DNA from: Streptomyces sp. NBC_00878 | Lineage (GTDB): Bacteria > Actinomycetota > Actinomycetes > Streptomycetales > Streptomycetaceae | Assembly (NCBI RefSeq): GCF_026341515.1 | Contig: NZ_JAPEOK010000001.1 | Span: 4,092,001 to 4,156,000 of the forward strand | Length of the DNA: 64,000 nucleotides | Direction of reading: 5' to 3' | In this document: in pieces, positions 1 through 8,018 of the stretch | How positions within the stretch are numbered: position 1 is the first letter of the stretch | Layout: every line of letters begins with the position of its first letter | Notes under the pieces: model-generated | Told to the model about the DNA's origin: nothing | Database searches by the model: none | The model's input: the letters and a program-made list of their open reading frames with translations, nothing else | Translations under genes and position numbers: made by a program

Positions 1-2410
1 GCAGCACCGGCAGCACCGCGTCGGCGCGCCCGGTGTCGAGATCGGGCGCGAAGCCAGGTATGCCCGAGGCGGCGGCCGTGGCGCTGCCGCGGGTTCCCGG
101 TCCGCGCCGGACCAGTTCGCCAAGGGTGCGGCGCACTCCGGGCTCGTACGCCGAGAAGGTGCGCCGCAGCAACGGCAGCACGTCGGTGAACGCGTCCCCC
201 GGCACCCCCGTCAGCCAGGCGTCGACCAGCCCGAGCAGCCGCTCGTCGTGCACGAGCAGCAGCCCGCCCCCGGAACCCCCGCCGACGAACCCCTCGATCC
301 ACGCCGCCGCGTCCCCCGGCTCCGTCCCCGGCGACAGCACGAGCCCCATGAGCCGCGCAGCCTCCTCCTGCCCCAACTCCCCGTCGTCCAGCAGCAACCG
401 CACAGCCCGCCCCCGGATGACCCCGGGAACCGTGTCCCGCCCGGACAGCGTGCCCAGAACGCCGTGCCAACGGCCACGTATACCCACACGGGAGCCGCCC
501 CCTGTCCGGGCCCTCTCCCCGGCCCGCGCGGAGGCGTCCTCGGCCCGCGCGGAGGCATCCTCGTCCCCCTCCCCCAGCAACCCCACTGCCCCGTGGACCG
601 CGTCCACATGGCCCCGCATCTCCTCCGCGGCCTCCGTGTCGAGCGCGGCGCAGGCCGGGGGCAGCCCGACGAAGACGCGCTCGGCCAGCCCCGCGGCGAC
701 CTCGGCCAGGGCCTGCGTACCGGTGCCGCGCACGTCGCCGTAGCGGAGGGAGCGGACCAGGGCGGGCAGTGCCTGGGCGAGGTGCCCGACGTCGGTGTCC
801 AGGGCGGCGCGGTCGGCGAGGATCCGCATCACCACCGGGAGCGCGTCCGGGAGTTCGGCGAGGAGGCAGCGCTCGGCGAGGCCCGTGACGTCGGCGAGGG
901 AGCGTGCGCCGACGGCGTCCGCCTCGGCCTTCGCGGTCGCGGCAGCGATCACGGTCGTGCCCCACACCCCGGCCTCGGCCACCCGCACCGCCAGCTCCGG
1001 CTCCCACCGCAGCCGCCAGGTCTCCCGGAACGTACCGGTGCTGCCGCGCGACGCGGCCGGCTCGCCCCACTCGACGCCCAGAAGGCGCAGCCGGTGCAGC
1101 AGCCTGCTGCGCCCGGCGTCGTTCTCCTTGCGCAGGTCGAGCTCCAACTCCCGCTCCTGCGCCTCCGGTTTGAGCCGCAGCCGCCGCTGGAGCCGGTCGA
1201 GGTCTCGCTGCAACGGCACGGCGGGCGCCGCCGCGGGCACCTCGCCCAGGACATCACCGACGACGAGCCGGTCGTGCACGAGCGCGAGCGGCACGTCCGA
1301 GCCCTCGCACATCACGGCCCGTACGGCGTCGGTGGTCTCGGTCAGGCCGGGCAGGGGGCGGCCCCGCATCGCGGCGAGCGTGTCGGCGAGCCGCACCGCC
1401 TCTATGACGTGCGCCGACGAGACGAGCCGGTCCTCGTCACGCAGCAGCCGGGCCACCTTCGTCATCCAGCGCTCGATCGGGCGGTCGGCGGCGCCGAACA
1501 AGTGCCCGTACCAGCCCGGTGAGTCGATCCCCGCGCCGTAGCCGCTCATCCGCGACAGCCGCCGGTGCGTCCAGGGCACCCACGTCATGTCGGCCTTGGC
1601 CTTGGGCAGTCCCTTCAACAGCGCCCGGTCGGCGGCGACGGTGGTCCGCTGCCGCAGCGCGGGCACGTGCCAGGCACCGCACACCACGGCCACGTCGTCC
1701 CCGAACTCCCGCTGAGCCGCCCGCACCTGGAGCCGCATGTACGCCTCCCGCACGAGATCCCGCTCGTGTCCGCCGGTTCCGTACGCCTCCCGCAGCGCCC
1801 CCATCGCCTCGCCGAGCACCTCGAACGGCACAAACGGTGCCAACGCGTCCCCGTCGTGCGCCCCCCGGTGCTCGATCACGTCCTCCCACCACCGCTCGGG
1901 GTCGTCGTACCCGGCGGTGTGGGCGAGCACGGCGAGCGGGTCGATCCGCACGGCCTCCTCGGGCTCGGCCGGAAGTCCGCCCGGCTCCCGCGCCCTCGCC
2001 CCCTCCCCTCTCTCCGACGCTTCCTCCTCCGATGCCTCCTTCTCCTCTTTCCCCTCCGTCTCCTCCCGTCCCCATGCCAGCGTGTGCGTGGCCGGGAGGT
2101 CGATGAAGCGGGCCGGCACCCCGTGCTCCAGGGCCCAGCGGATGGCCACCCATTCCGGCGAGAACTCGGCGAGCGGCCAGAACGCCGACCGCCCCGGCTC
2201 GTCCACGACATGCGCGAGAAGGGCGACGGGCGGCCGCATGTCCTCGTCGGCGGCCAGCGCGATCAACGCGTCGGCCTCCGGCGGCCCTTCGATGAGTACG
2301 GTGCGCGGGCCCGCCGCCTCCAGCGCGGCCCGTACGGCCCGGGCCGAGCCGGGGCCGTGGTGGCGCACCCCGAGCAGCAGGGGCCCGGTCGTCCCGTCGC
2401 GTCCGCTCAC
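1..2410 (-). CDS. DUF5682 family protein (3' end beyond left edge)
   Basis: About 803 codons are visible and the frame is still open at the left edge. The start is GTG at 2410-2408, overlapping the MoxR stop (GTGA), so the two are translationally coupled. The N-terminus reads GPLLLGVRHHGPGSARAV, followed by VLIEGPPEADALIALAAD, which is the recognisable start of DUF5682 proteins. That family resembles the TraB/ChaN-like group and its biochemical role is not established. It typically sits beside a MoxR ATPase, a SWIM protein and a VWA protein; a VWA gene would be expected just outside the window. The assignment comes from family recall; continuity of the frame was read only for the first ~110 codons in detail. 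Confidence 0.85.
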   Translation of the reverse strand, partial: MSGRDGTTGPLLLGVRHHGPGSARAVRAALEAAGPRTVLIEGPPEADALIALAADEDMRPPVALLAHVVDEPGRSAFWPLAEFSPEWVAIRWALEHGVPARFIDLPATHTLAWGREETEGKEEKEASEEEASERGEGARAREPGGLPAEPEEAVRIDPLAVLAHTAGYDDPERWWEDVIEHRGAHDGDALAPFVPFEVLGEAMGALREAYGTGGHERDLVREAYMRLQVRAAQREFGDDVAVVCGAWHVPALRQRTTVAADRALLKGLPKAKADMTWVPWTHRRLSRMSGYGAGIDSPGWYGHLFGAADRPIERWMTKVARLLRDEDRLVSSAHVIEAVRLADTLAAMRGRPLPGLTETTDAVRAVMCEGSDVPLALVHDRLVVGDVLGEVPAAAPAVPLQRDLDRLQRRLRLKPEAQERELELDLRKENDAGRSRLLHRLRLLGVEWGEPAASRGSTGTFRETWRLRWEPELAVRVAEAGVWGTTVIAAATAKAEADAVGARSLADVTGLAERCLLAELPDALPVVMRILADRAALDTDVGHLAQALPALVRSLRYGDVRGTGTQALAEVAAGLAERVFVGLPPACAALDTEAAEEMRGHVDAVHGAVGLLGEGDEDASARAEDASARAGERARTGGGSRVGIRGRWHGVLGTLSGRDTVPGVIRGRAVRLLLDDGELGQEEAARLMGLVLSPGTEPGDAAAWIEGFVGGGSGGGLLLVHDERLLGLVDAWLTGVPGDAFTDVLPLLRRTFSAYEPGVRRTLGELVRRGPGTRGSATAAASGIPGFAPDLDTGRADAVLPVL

Positions 2411-3561
2411 GCGCTCACCTCCCGGCAGGCGCGGTAGAAGTCCTTCCAGCCGTCGCGCTCGCGGACGACCGCTTCCAGGTACTCCTGCCAGATGACGCGG
2501 TCGGCCGCCGGGTCGCGGACGACGGCACCGAGGATGCCCGCGGCGACGTCGCTCGCGCGCAGAACTCCGTCCCCGAAGTGGGCGGCCAGGGCGAGCCCGT
2601 TCGTGACGACGGAGATGGCCTCCGCGGTGGACAGTGTGCCGCTGGGCGACTTCAGCTTCGTACGCCCGTCGGCGGTGAGGCCGTCGCGCAGCTCCCGGAA
2701 GACCGTGACGACACGGCGGATCTCGTCGACGCCGTCGGGCACGGAGGGCAGGTCGAGGGAGCGGCCGATCTGGTCGACGCGGCGCGAGACGATGTCGACC
2801 TCGGCGTCGGCGCTCTCCGGCAGCGGCAGGACCACCGTGTTGAAACGGCGGCGCAGGGCGCTGGACAGGTCGTTCACGCCGCGGTCGCGGTCGTTGGCCG
2901 TGGCGATCAGGTTGAACCCCCGTACGGCCTGAACCTCCGAGCCCAACTCCGGTATCGGCAGGGTCTTTTCCGACAGGATCGTGATGAGCGAGTCCTGTAC
3001 GTCGGCGGGGATACGGGTCAGCTCCTCGACCCGGGCCGTCATCCCCTCCGCCATGGCCCGCATGACCGGGCTGGGCACCAGCGCGTCCCGGCTCGGCCCG
3101 TTCGCGAGCAGTTGCGCGTAGTTCCAGCCGTAGCGGATCGCCTCCTCCGGGGTGCCGGCCGTGCCCTGCACGAGCAGGGTGGAGTCGCCGCTGACCGCCG
3201 CCGCCAGGTGCTCGGACACCCACGTCTTCGCCGTGCCGGGCACGCCGAGCAGGAGCAGGGCCCGGTCGGTGGCGAGCGTGGTGACGGCGACCTCGACGAT
3301 GCGGCGCGGGCCGACGTACTTCGGCGTGATCACCGTGCCGTCCGGCAGCGTGCCGCCGAGCAGGTAGGTCGCGACGGCCCACGGCGACATCCGCCAGCGG
3401 ACCGGACGCGGGCGGTCGTCCTGCGCGGCCAGTGCCCCGAGCTCGGCGGCGAACGCGTTCTCGGCGTGCGGCCGCAGCGCCTCGCCCTCCGCTGCTTCCC
3501 TCGTGTGCGCGGAGTGGTGCTGGCTCGGTTCGACGGACGTCTGGTCGACGGACACGGACAT
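2407..3561 (-). CDS. MoxR-type AAA+ ATPase
   Basis: A 384-residue ATPase of the MoxR class, whose members remodel partner proteins together with VWA-domain proteins. Walker A is GVPGTAKT. The sensor-1 region reads NLIATANDRDRG and is followed by the arginine-finger stretch SSALRRRFN. The ATG at 3561 is preferred because AAGGGGG lies about 8 nt upstream; an upstream ATG at 3606 lacks such a site. The gene is first in a leftward operon with DUF5682 and is divergent from the SWIM gene. The shared promoter region carries PafBC-type elements, so induction by DNA damage is inferred. Confidence 0.92.
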   Translation of the reverse strand: MSVSVDQTSVEPSQHHSAHTREAAEGEALRPHAENAFAAELGALAAQDDRPRPVRWRMSPWAVATYLLGGTLPDGTVITPKYVGPRRIVEVAVTTLATDRALLLLGVPGTAKTWVSEHLAAAVSGDSTLLVQGTAGTPEEAIRYGWNYAQLLANGPSRDALVPSPVMRAMAEGMTARVEELTRIPADVQDSLITILSEKTLPIPELGSEVQAVRGFNLIATANDRDRGVNDLSSALRRRFNTVVLPLPESADAEVDIVSRRVDQIGRSLDLPSVPDGVDEIRRVVTVFRELRDGLTADGRTKLKSPSGTLSTAEAISVVTNGLALAAHFGDGVLRASDVAAGILGAVVRDPAADRVIWQEYLEAVVRERDGWKDFYRACREVSA

Positions 3562-3604
3562 GGAGCGGTCCCCCTTGCGGCTCGGCCGGTTCGGATCTGG
3601 TTCC

Positions 3605-3627
3605 ACCGTGCACTACGCCACTGACAA
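3605..3627 (-). promoter_or_regulatory. PafBC-type (RecA-NDp) promoter, leftward, imperfect
   Basis: On the minus strand TTGTCAGTG (3627-3619) is followed after 8 nt by CACGGT, one base away from the TAnnnT -10 of the actinobacterial DNA-damage promoter TTGTCRGTG-N8-TAnnnT. The predicted transcript would start near 3598 and have a leader of about 37 nt with the MoxR Shine-Dalgarno. Confidence 0.6.
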
Positions 3628-3674
3628 TCGCTCTGACCTGCACAAACGCACTCGCCGAGGCCGATTGTCAGTGG
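3618..3674. repeat. 13-bp inverted repeat between divergent promoters
   Basis: CCACTGACAATCG at 3618-3630 and its perfect reverse complement at 3662-3674 are separated by 31 bp. Each arm holds one PafBC-type recognition element pointing outward, so one activator could serve both transcription units. Confidence 0.9.
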
Positions 3675-3687
3675 TGGGACCTACCTT
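3665..3687 (+). promoter_or_regulatory. PafBC-type promoter of the SWIM operon
   Basis: TTGTCAGTG (3665-3673), 8 nt, then TACCTT (3682-3687) matches TTGTCRGTG-N8-TAnnnT exactly. Start of transcription would fall at about 3694-3695, i.e. on the A of the ATG, so a leaderless mRNA is expected. Confidence 0.8.
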
Positions 3688-3694
3688 CGATGAC

Positions 3695-5047
3695 ATGACT
3701 CAGCAGGGGGTGCGCTGGACTGCGGATCAGGTGCTGGCACTGGCGCCTGACGTCGCGTCACGCAAGGCGGGCAGCAAGCTCGGCGCGGCAGGGCCGTGGT
3801 CGGAGGCGGGGAGTACGGACGAGGGGACGGTGTGGGGACTGTGCAGGGGAAGTGGCAGCAGGCCGTATCAGACGGTGATCGACATCGCGGACTCCGCCGG
3901 GCCCGCCTACAAGTGCAGTTGCCCGAGCCGCAAGTTCCCGTGCAAGCACGCGCTGGGGCTGCTCCTGCTCTGGGCGGGCGAGGACGGCGCGGTGCCGCGG
4001 GGGCAGGTGCCGGACTGGGCGGAGGAGTGGACGGAGGCGCGGAGAAAGCGCGCGGACGACAAACGGGCGGCGAGCGCGGCGGGTTCCCCGGCCTCGGGTG
4101 ATCCGGAGGCCGCGCGGCTCAGGGCGGAGCGGCGGGCCGAGCGGATCACCGCGGGGGCCGCGGAGTTGGAGCAGCGGCTGACCGACCTGCTCCGGGGCGG
4201 CCTGGCCACGGCGGAGCGGGCGGGGTACGGGCTGTGGGAGGAGACGGCGGCCCGGATGGTCGACGCACAGGCGTCCGGACTGGCCGCGCGGGTGCGGGAG
4301 TTGGGGGCGATCCCGTCGTCGGGGCCCGGCTGGCCGGTGCGGCTGCTGGAGGAGTGCGCGCTGCTCCATCTCCTCGACCAGGGCTGGCTGCGCCGCGAGC
4401 GGCTGCCGGACGGCCTGGCCTCGACGGTCCGGTCCCGGATCGGGCTGACCGGCTCGGCGGACGGCCCGCCGGTCCGCGACCACTGGCTGGTCCTCGCCCA
4501 GTACGACACGTCGGACAGCCGCCTCACCACCCGCCGCATCTGGTTGCACGGGGCGGAGTCGGGGCGCACGGTCCTGCTCCTGTCGTACGGGGCGGCCGGC
4601 CGCGCACCTGAACTGGCCCTGCCGGTCGGGCTGGCGTTCGACGCGGAGATGTCCGCGTATCCGGGTGCGGGGCAGCTGCGGGCCGCGCTCGGCGAGCAGT
4701 TCACGTCCCCGGCACCCACGGCCGTTCGCCCGCCGGGAGTGAGCGTGGCGCGGGCAGCCGCCCAGTACGGCGAGGCACTCCGGGACGACCCGTGGCTGGA
4801 CTCCCGCCCGGTGGTACTCGGCCGCGTCATACCCACCCCGGACGGCGACGACTGGCAACTGGCCGACGCCGACGGCGATCTGGCGCTCCCCCTCACCCCG
4901 GCGGCCCGGTCCGGCTCCGGCCTGTGGCGCCTGGTCGCCCTCTCCGGCGGCACACCGGTCACGGTCTTCGGAGAGTGCGGCCACCGCGGCTTCACTCCCC
5001 TCACGGCCTGGCCGGAGGGCCCGGGCAAGGCGGTGCCCTTGTGCTGA
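3695..5047 (+). CDS. SWIM zinc-finger protein
   Basis: A 450-residue protein with the SWIM signature CSCPSRKFPCKH near residues 72-86 (CxC...CxH), a Zn-binding fold used for DNA or protein contacts. The rest is helical and rich in Arg, Ala and Glu, with no enzyme motif seen. The ATG at 3695 coincides with the transcription start predicted from the PafBC-type promoter. A longer in-frame extension to 3503 would run back through the promoter and into the MoxR gene, and is rejected. It is followed 172 bp later by the DUF5691 gene. The partnership with MoxR/DUF5682 is a known co-occurrence; its function is not established. Confidence 0.9.
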   Translation: MTQQGVRWTADQVLALAPDVASRKAGSKLGAAGPWSEAGSTDEGTVWGLCRGSGSRPYQTVIDIADSAGPAYKCSCPSRKFPCKHALGLLLLWAGEDGAVPRGQVPDWAEEWTEARRKRADDKRAASAAGSPASGDPEAARLRAERRAERITAGAAELEQRLTDLLRGGLATAERAGYGLWEETAARMVDAQASGLAARVRELGAIPSSGPGWPVRLLEECALLHLLDQGWLRRERLPDGLASTVRSRIGLTGSADGPPVRDHWLVLAQYDTSDSRLTTRRIWLHGAESGRTVLLLSYGAAGRAPELALPVGLAFDAEMSAYPGAGQLRAALGEQFTSPAPTAVRPPGVSVARAAAQYGEALRDDPWLDSRPVVLGRVIPTPDGDDWQLADADGDLALPLTPAARSGSGLWRLVALSGGTPVTVFGECGHRGFTPLTAWPEGPGKAVPLC

Positions 5048-5144
5048 CGTCACCATCACCGCACTCGCCCTCGCCCTCGTCTCCGACCGCGGCCCTGCCG
5101 CTCCTTACGGGCCTGACCGACTTGCCGGACCTGATGCCCCCTAC

Positions 5145-5198
5145 GGACCAGGTGAACCAGACGAACCAGGTGAACCAGACGGACCAGGCGGACCAGGC
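5145..5198. repeat. 6 x 9-bp tandem repeat
   Basis: Six units of the form GRACCAGRY (e.g. GAACCAGAC, GGACCAGGC) lie between the SWIM stop and the DUF5691 ribosome-binding site. Read in one frame it would encode (N/D)Q(T/V/A) repeats, but the SWIM frame has already stopped. Confidence 0.9.
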
Positions 5199-5219
5199 GG
5201 ATCCATGGAAGGGACTCTC

Positions 5220-6863
5220 ATGAACAGGACCCCCGCCCCCACGGACGCGGCCGGCGGCAGCCGCTGGGAGGAGCTCGTGACCGCGGCGCTCCTGGGGACC
5301 GCGCGGCGTACGCCGTCGGGGGTGCCGGCCGGCCGGGAGGCGCCGTCGGCGTTGCTGGACGCGGCGGCCGTCGAGACCCTGCGACGGCGGGCCGGGATGC
5401 GGCCGGGGCGGGCGGCGGCCCTGGTGGAGCCCGCGGCGGCGGACCCGCGTCCGGCGTTGCCGACCGCGGCCGTACACAGACTGGGGATGCTGCTCGCCGA
5501 CCGAACCGGGACGGGCGGAGGCAGCGGTGGCGGTAACGGCGGCGGCCGCAGAGGGTCGACTCCCGACCTCATGGAGCTGCTGCCGCAGTGGCTCGCCACG
5601 GCGAACCAACGCGGGTTCGCACCACCCCCGGAGACGCTGCCCGCGCTGCTGGACGCGGCCCGGGGGCGTACGGACCTACGGCCGGCGGTACTGACGTTCG
5701 CGGGGCCGCGCGCACTGTGGCTGGCCCGGCTGAACGCGGACTGGCGGTTCGCGCTGCGCTCGACACCGGGCGGCGGGGCAGCTCTGCCCGGGCCCGAGGA
5801 GCCCGATCGCATACGGGAGTTGTGGGAGGAGGGGCTGTTCGCCGAGCGGGTCGCGCTCCTCTCGGCGATACGGACGCGGGACGCGGCAGCCGCGCGGGAC
5901 CTGCTCGCCGCGACGTGGGCGACGGAGCGGGCCGAGGACCGGCTGATGTTCCTCGACTCGTTGCGGACGGGGCTGTGCGCGGCGGACGAGCCGTTCCTGG
6001 AGCGGGCGTTGGCCGACCGGAGCCGCAACGTACGGGCCACGGCGGCGGAGTTGCTGTCCGCGCTGCCCGGTTCGGCGCTCGCCGGGCGGATGGCGGAGCG
6101 CGCGGAGTCCTGCGTGGCCGTGGACCACACGCACGGCACGCCGACGATAGCGGTCGAAGCGCCGCACGAGTGCGATCCGGGCATGGAGCGGGACGGAGTC
6201 GTTCCCAAGGCTCCGGCGGGGCGGGGTGAACGGTCCTGGTGGCTGGGCCAGTTGGTGGAGGCGGCACCGCTCGGTACGTGGTCGCGGCGGCTCGGGGGAC
6301 GTACGCCGGAGGAGATCGTGGCGTTGCCCGTGGCGGACGACTGGCAGGGCGAGTTGCATGCCGCGTGGTGCCGGGCGGCGGTGCGCCAGCGCGACCCTTC
6401 CTGGTCCAGAGCGCTGCTGGGAGCCCCCGCCGCGCCGGAGGCGGGCGGCCCCGGCGCGGTGTCACTCGCCGAGCGGGCGAAGCTGCTCGGCATGCTGGGG
6501 GCCGCGGAGCGGGCCGACTGGGTGGCGGGGTTCATAGCCGTGCACGGCCTGTCCGAGGCGTTCCAGCTGCTCGGAGTGTGCGCGGTGCCCTGGGCGGGGC
6601 CCTTGGGGCGGGCGGTGGTCGACGCTCTCAACATCGCGCGCGACGCGGGGAGTTATCCATGGAGTTTCAGCGGAGTCATGGGCCTGGCCGAACGCTGCCT
6701 GGACCCTTCGGAGGCGCCCCACCTGGAAACCCTCACAGCCGTCCCCGACGAACAGGAGAACGCGGCCCCCGGCGCCGGCAGCTACTGGGCGGAGTCCTTC
6801 CAACGCCTGGTCACAACGTTGCGCCTACGGGCGGCCATGCAGAGAGAACTCACGGAGGAATAA
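5220..6863 (+). CDS. DUF5691 family protein
   Basis: A 547-residue protein starting at ATG 5220, with GGAAGGGA 6 nt upstream. The N-terminal SRWEELVTAALLGTARR is characteristic of DUF5691 proteins, which accompany SWIM and MoxR genes in actinobacteria. The sequence is a long alpha-helical array rich in Leu, Ala and Arg (ARDLLAATWATERAEDRL, FLDSLRTGL), reminiscent of helical-repeat scaffolds. No catalytic motif was found. It probably is co-transcribed with the SWIM gene from the damage promoter. The molecular role is unknown. Confidence 0.85.
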   Translation: MNRTPAPTDAAGGSRWEELVTAALLGTARRTPSGVPAGREAPSALLDAAAVETLRRRAGMRPGRAAALVEPAAADPRPALPTAAVHRLGMLLADRTGTGGGSGGGNGGGRRGSTPDLMELLPQWLATANQRGFAPPPETLPALLDAARGRTDLRPAVLTFAGPRALWLARLNADWRFALRSTPGGGAALPGPEEPDRIRELWEEGLFAERVALLSAIRTRDAAAARDLLAATWATERAEDRLMFLDSLRTGLCAADEPFLERALADRSRNVRATAAELLSALPGSALAGRMAERAESCVAVDHTHGTPTIAVEAPHECDPGMERDGVVPKAPAGRGERSWWLGQLVEAAPLGTWSRRLGGRTPEEIVALPVADDWQGELHAAWCRAAVRQRDPSWSRALLGAPAAPEAGGPGAVSLAERAKLLGMLGAAERADWVAGFIAVHGLSEAFQLLGVCAVPWAGPLGRAVVDALNIARDAGSYPWSFSGVMGLAERCLDPSEAPHLETLTAVPDEQENAAPGAGSYWAESFQRLVTTLRLRAAMQRELTEE

Positions 6864-6934
6864 GCACTCAGGCGTCGACCGAACGAAGACACCGACTCGC
6901 AGCAACCTCACAACGGGCTCACCCCCACCCACCC

Positions 6935-6968
6935 AGGGGCGCGGGGAACTGCGCGACCAGCCCCCACC
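6935..6968. repeat. Streptomyces dispersed intergenic repeat, copy 1
   Basis: A 34-bp stretch beginning AGGGGCGCGGGGAACTGCGC is identical to 33143-33176. It lies between the convergent DUF5691 and icmB genes. This element is common downstream of genes across Streptomyces chromosomes. Confidence 0.85.
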
Positions 6969-7029
6969 AACCCGCACCCACCCACCCACGCGCAAGCCCC
7001 GCCAACCCCCCAGCCAAACCGGCGGAGCC

Positions 7030-7440
7030 CTACGCCGGCTGACGTACGTTCGCGCGAACCCACTCCACGATCGACGCCGTCGTGGCCCCGGGCGTGAAGA
7101 TCTCCGCCACGCCCTTCTCCTTCAGCGCCGCGATGTCCCCCTCGGGAATGATCCCGCCCCCGAACACCTTGATGTCCTCGGCCTCCCGCTCCTTCAGAAG
7201 CTCGATGACCGCGGCGAACAACGTGTTGTGCGCGCCGGACAGGATCGACAGCCCGATCGCGTCGGCGTCCTCCTGGATCGCCGTGTCCACGATCTGCTCG
7301 GGCGTCTGGTGGAGACCGGTGTAGATGACCTCCATACCCGCGTCCCGCAGCGCCCGCGCGATCACCTTCGCCCCGCGATCGTGACCGTCGAGCCCCGGCT
7401 TGGCCACCACCACACGGATCGGACCGGTTGCCACACCCAT
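7030..7440 (-). CDS. icmB: Isobutyryl/methylmalonyl-CoA mutase small (B12-binding) subunit
   Basis: A 136-residue stand-alone cobalamin-binding domain. The sequence shows DGHDRG (DxHxxG, the His that ligates cobalt), LSILSGAH (the SxL motif) and [10 protein letters not shown] (GG motif), covering the whole B12-binding Rossmann fold. The length matches IcmB, the small subunit that pairs with IcmA to interconvert isobutyryl-CoA and n-butyryl-CoA; the large subunit is not in this window. ATG 7440 is chosen because GGAGG lies 5-10 nt upstream; an ATG at 7452 would put that site inside the gene. A small subunit of another B12 acyl-CoA mutase is the main alternative. Confidence 0.85.
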   Translation of the reverse strand: MGVATGPIRVVVAKPGLDGHDRGAKVIARALRDAGMEVIYTGLHQTPEQIVDTAIQEDADAIGLSILSGAHNTLFAAVIELLKEREAEDIKVFGGGIIPEGDIAALKEKGVAEIFTPGATTASIVEWVRANVRQPA

Positions 7441-8018
7441 CTCTGCCTCCATGAACCGACTACACCGAGCTATGAAGCATGCGAACTCCGTAAAGATCTA
7501 CCCAGACCTGTTCACACACGCACAAACCATACGGACCTGTACCGACTGATAACACCCAAGGACCGCCGTGGCGACTCGCCGCCACCGCCCCCACAGCAGA
7601 TATGCCCCGCCGGCACAGCGATCCCGCACCGCACGCCCCCGAGAAGTGAACGAACGTTATGTCCAACATCCCGCAACCGGCAGTTTCGCGGTGTGGATCG
7701 AGGGGGAAATCACACGGTGGGACAAGTTCGCCGCGCACGGTCCCGCAGGATGCGGCACACGGGCCGCATCCTGCGGCCAATGGACCGCAGTCGGACCGGG
7801 CGCAAGGGGAGCCGCTACGAGGTCGCCCGCACCTCCGCGCCGACAGCCGCGCGGCATGGTGGTGCGGCGCACCGGTGATCGCACGACGACGGGCACTCCC
7901 GTCGCTCCACCGGCGTCACACACGCCGTACGTGCACGGTCACCGTCCTTGCCACCGGCTCCTCACGAGGGCACACGGGGGACGGAGCCGTCCTCTCGTGC
8001 GCCGACGGGAGGTCGGCC
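7441..8018. other. 578-bp intergenic region between icmB and lipase gene
   Basis: No convincing gene. It contains the promoters of the two divergent genes and one strong stem-loop (7743-7776). A short frame from an ATG near 7659 is in phase with the lipase but has unconvincing composition. Confidence 0.6.
7743..7776. promoter_or_regulatory. 13-bp stem-loop in the lipase upstream region
   Basis: CCGCAGGATGCGG (7743-7755) pairs perfectly with 7764-7776 around an 8-nt loop. It lies about 240 bp before the lipase start with no rightward gene upstream, so it may be a leader structure or the end of a small transcript. Confidence 0.6.

Noticed and set aside
33..2106. Long plus-strand ORFs over the left end
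   Set aside because: They are antisense to DUF5682, and their Arg/Pro/Ala composition is typical of high-GC shadow frames.
3503..3694. N-terminal extension of the SWIM protein
   Set aside because: It would run through the MoxR start and the divergent promoter.
7460..7780. Minus-strand ORF of 106 codons upstream of icmB
   Set aside because: No RBS or recognisable domain, and it crosses the 7743 stem-loop.
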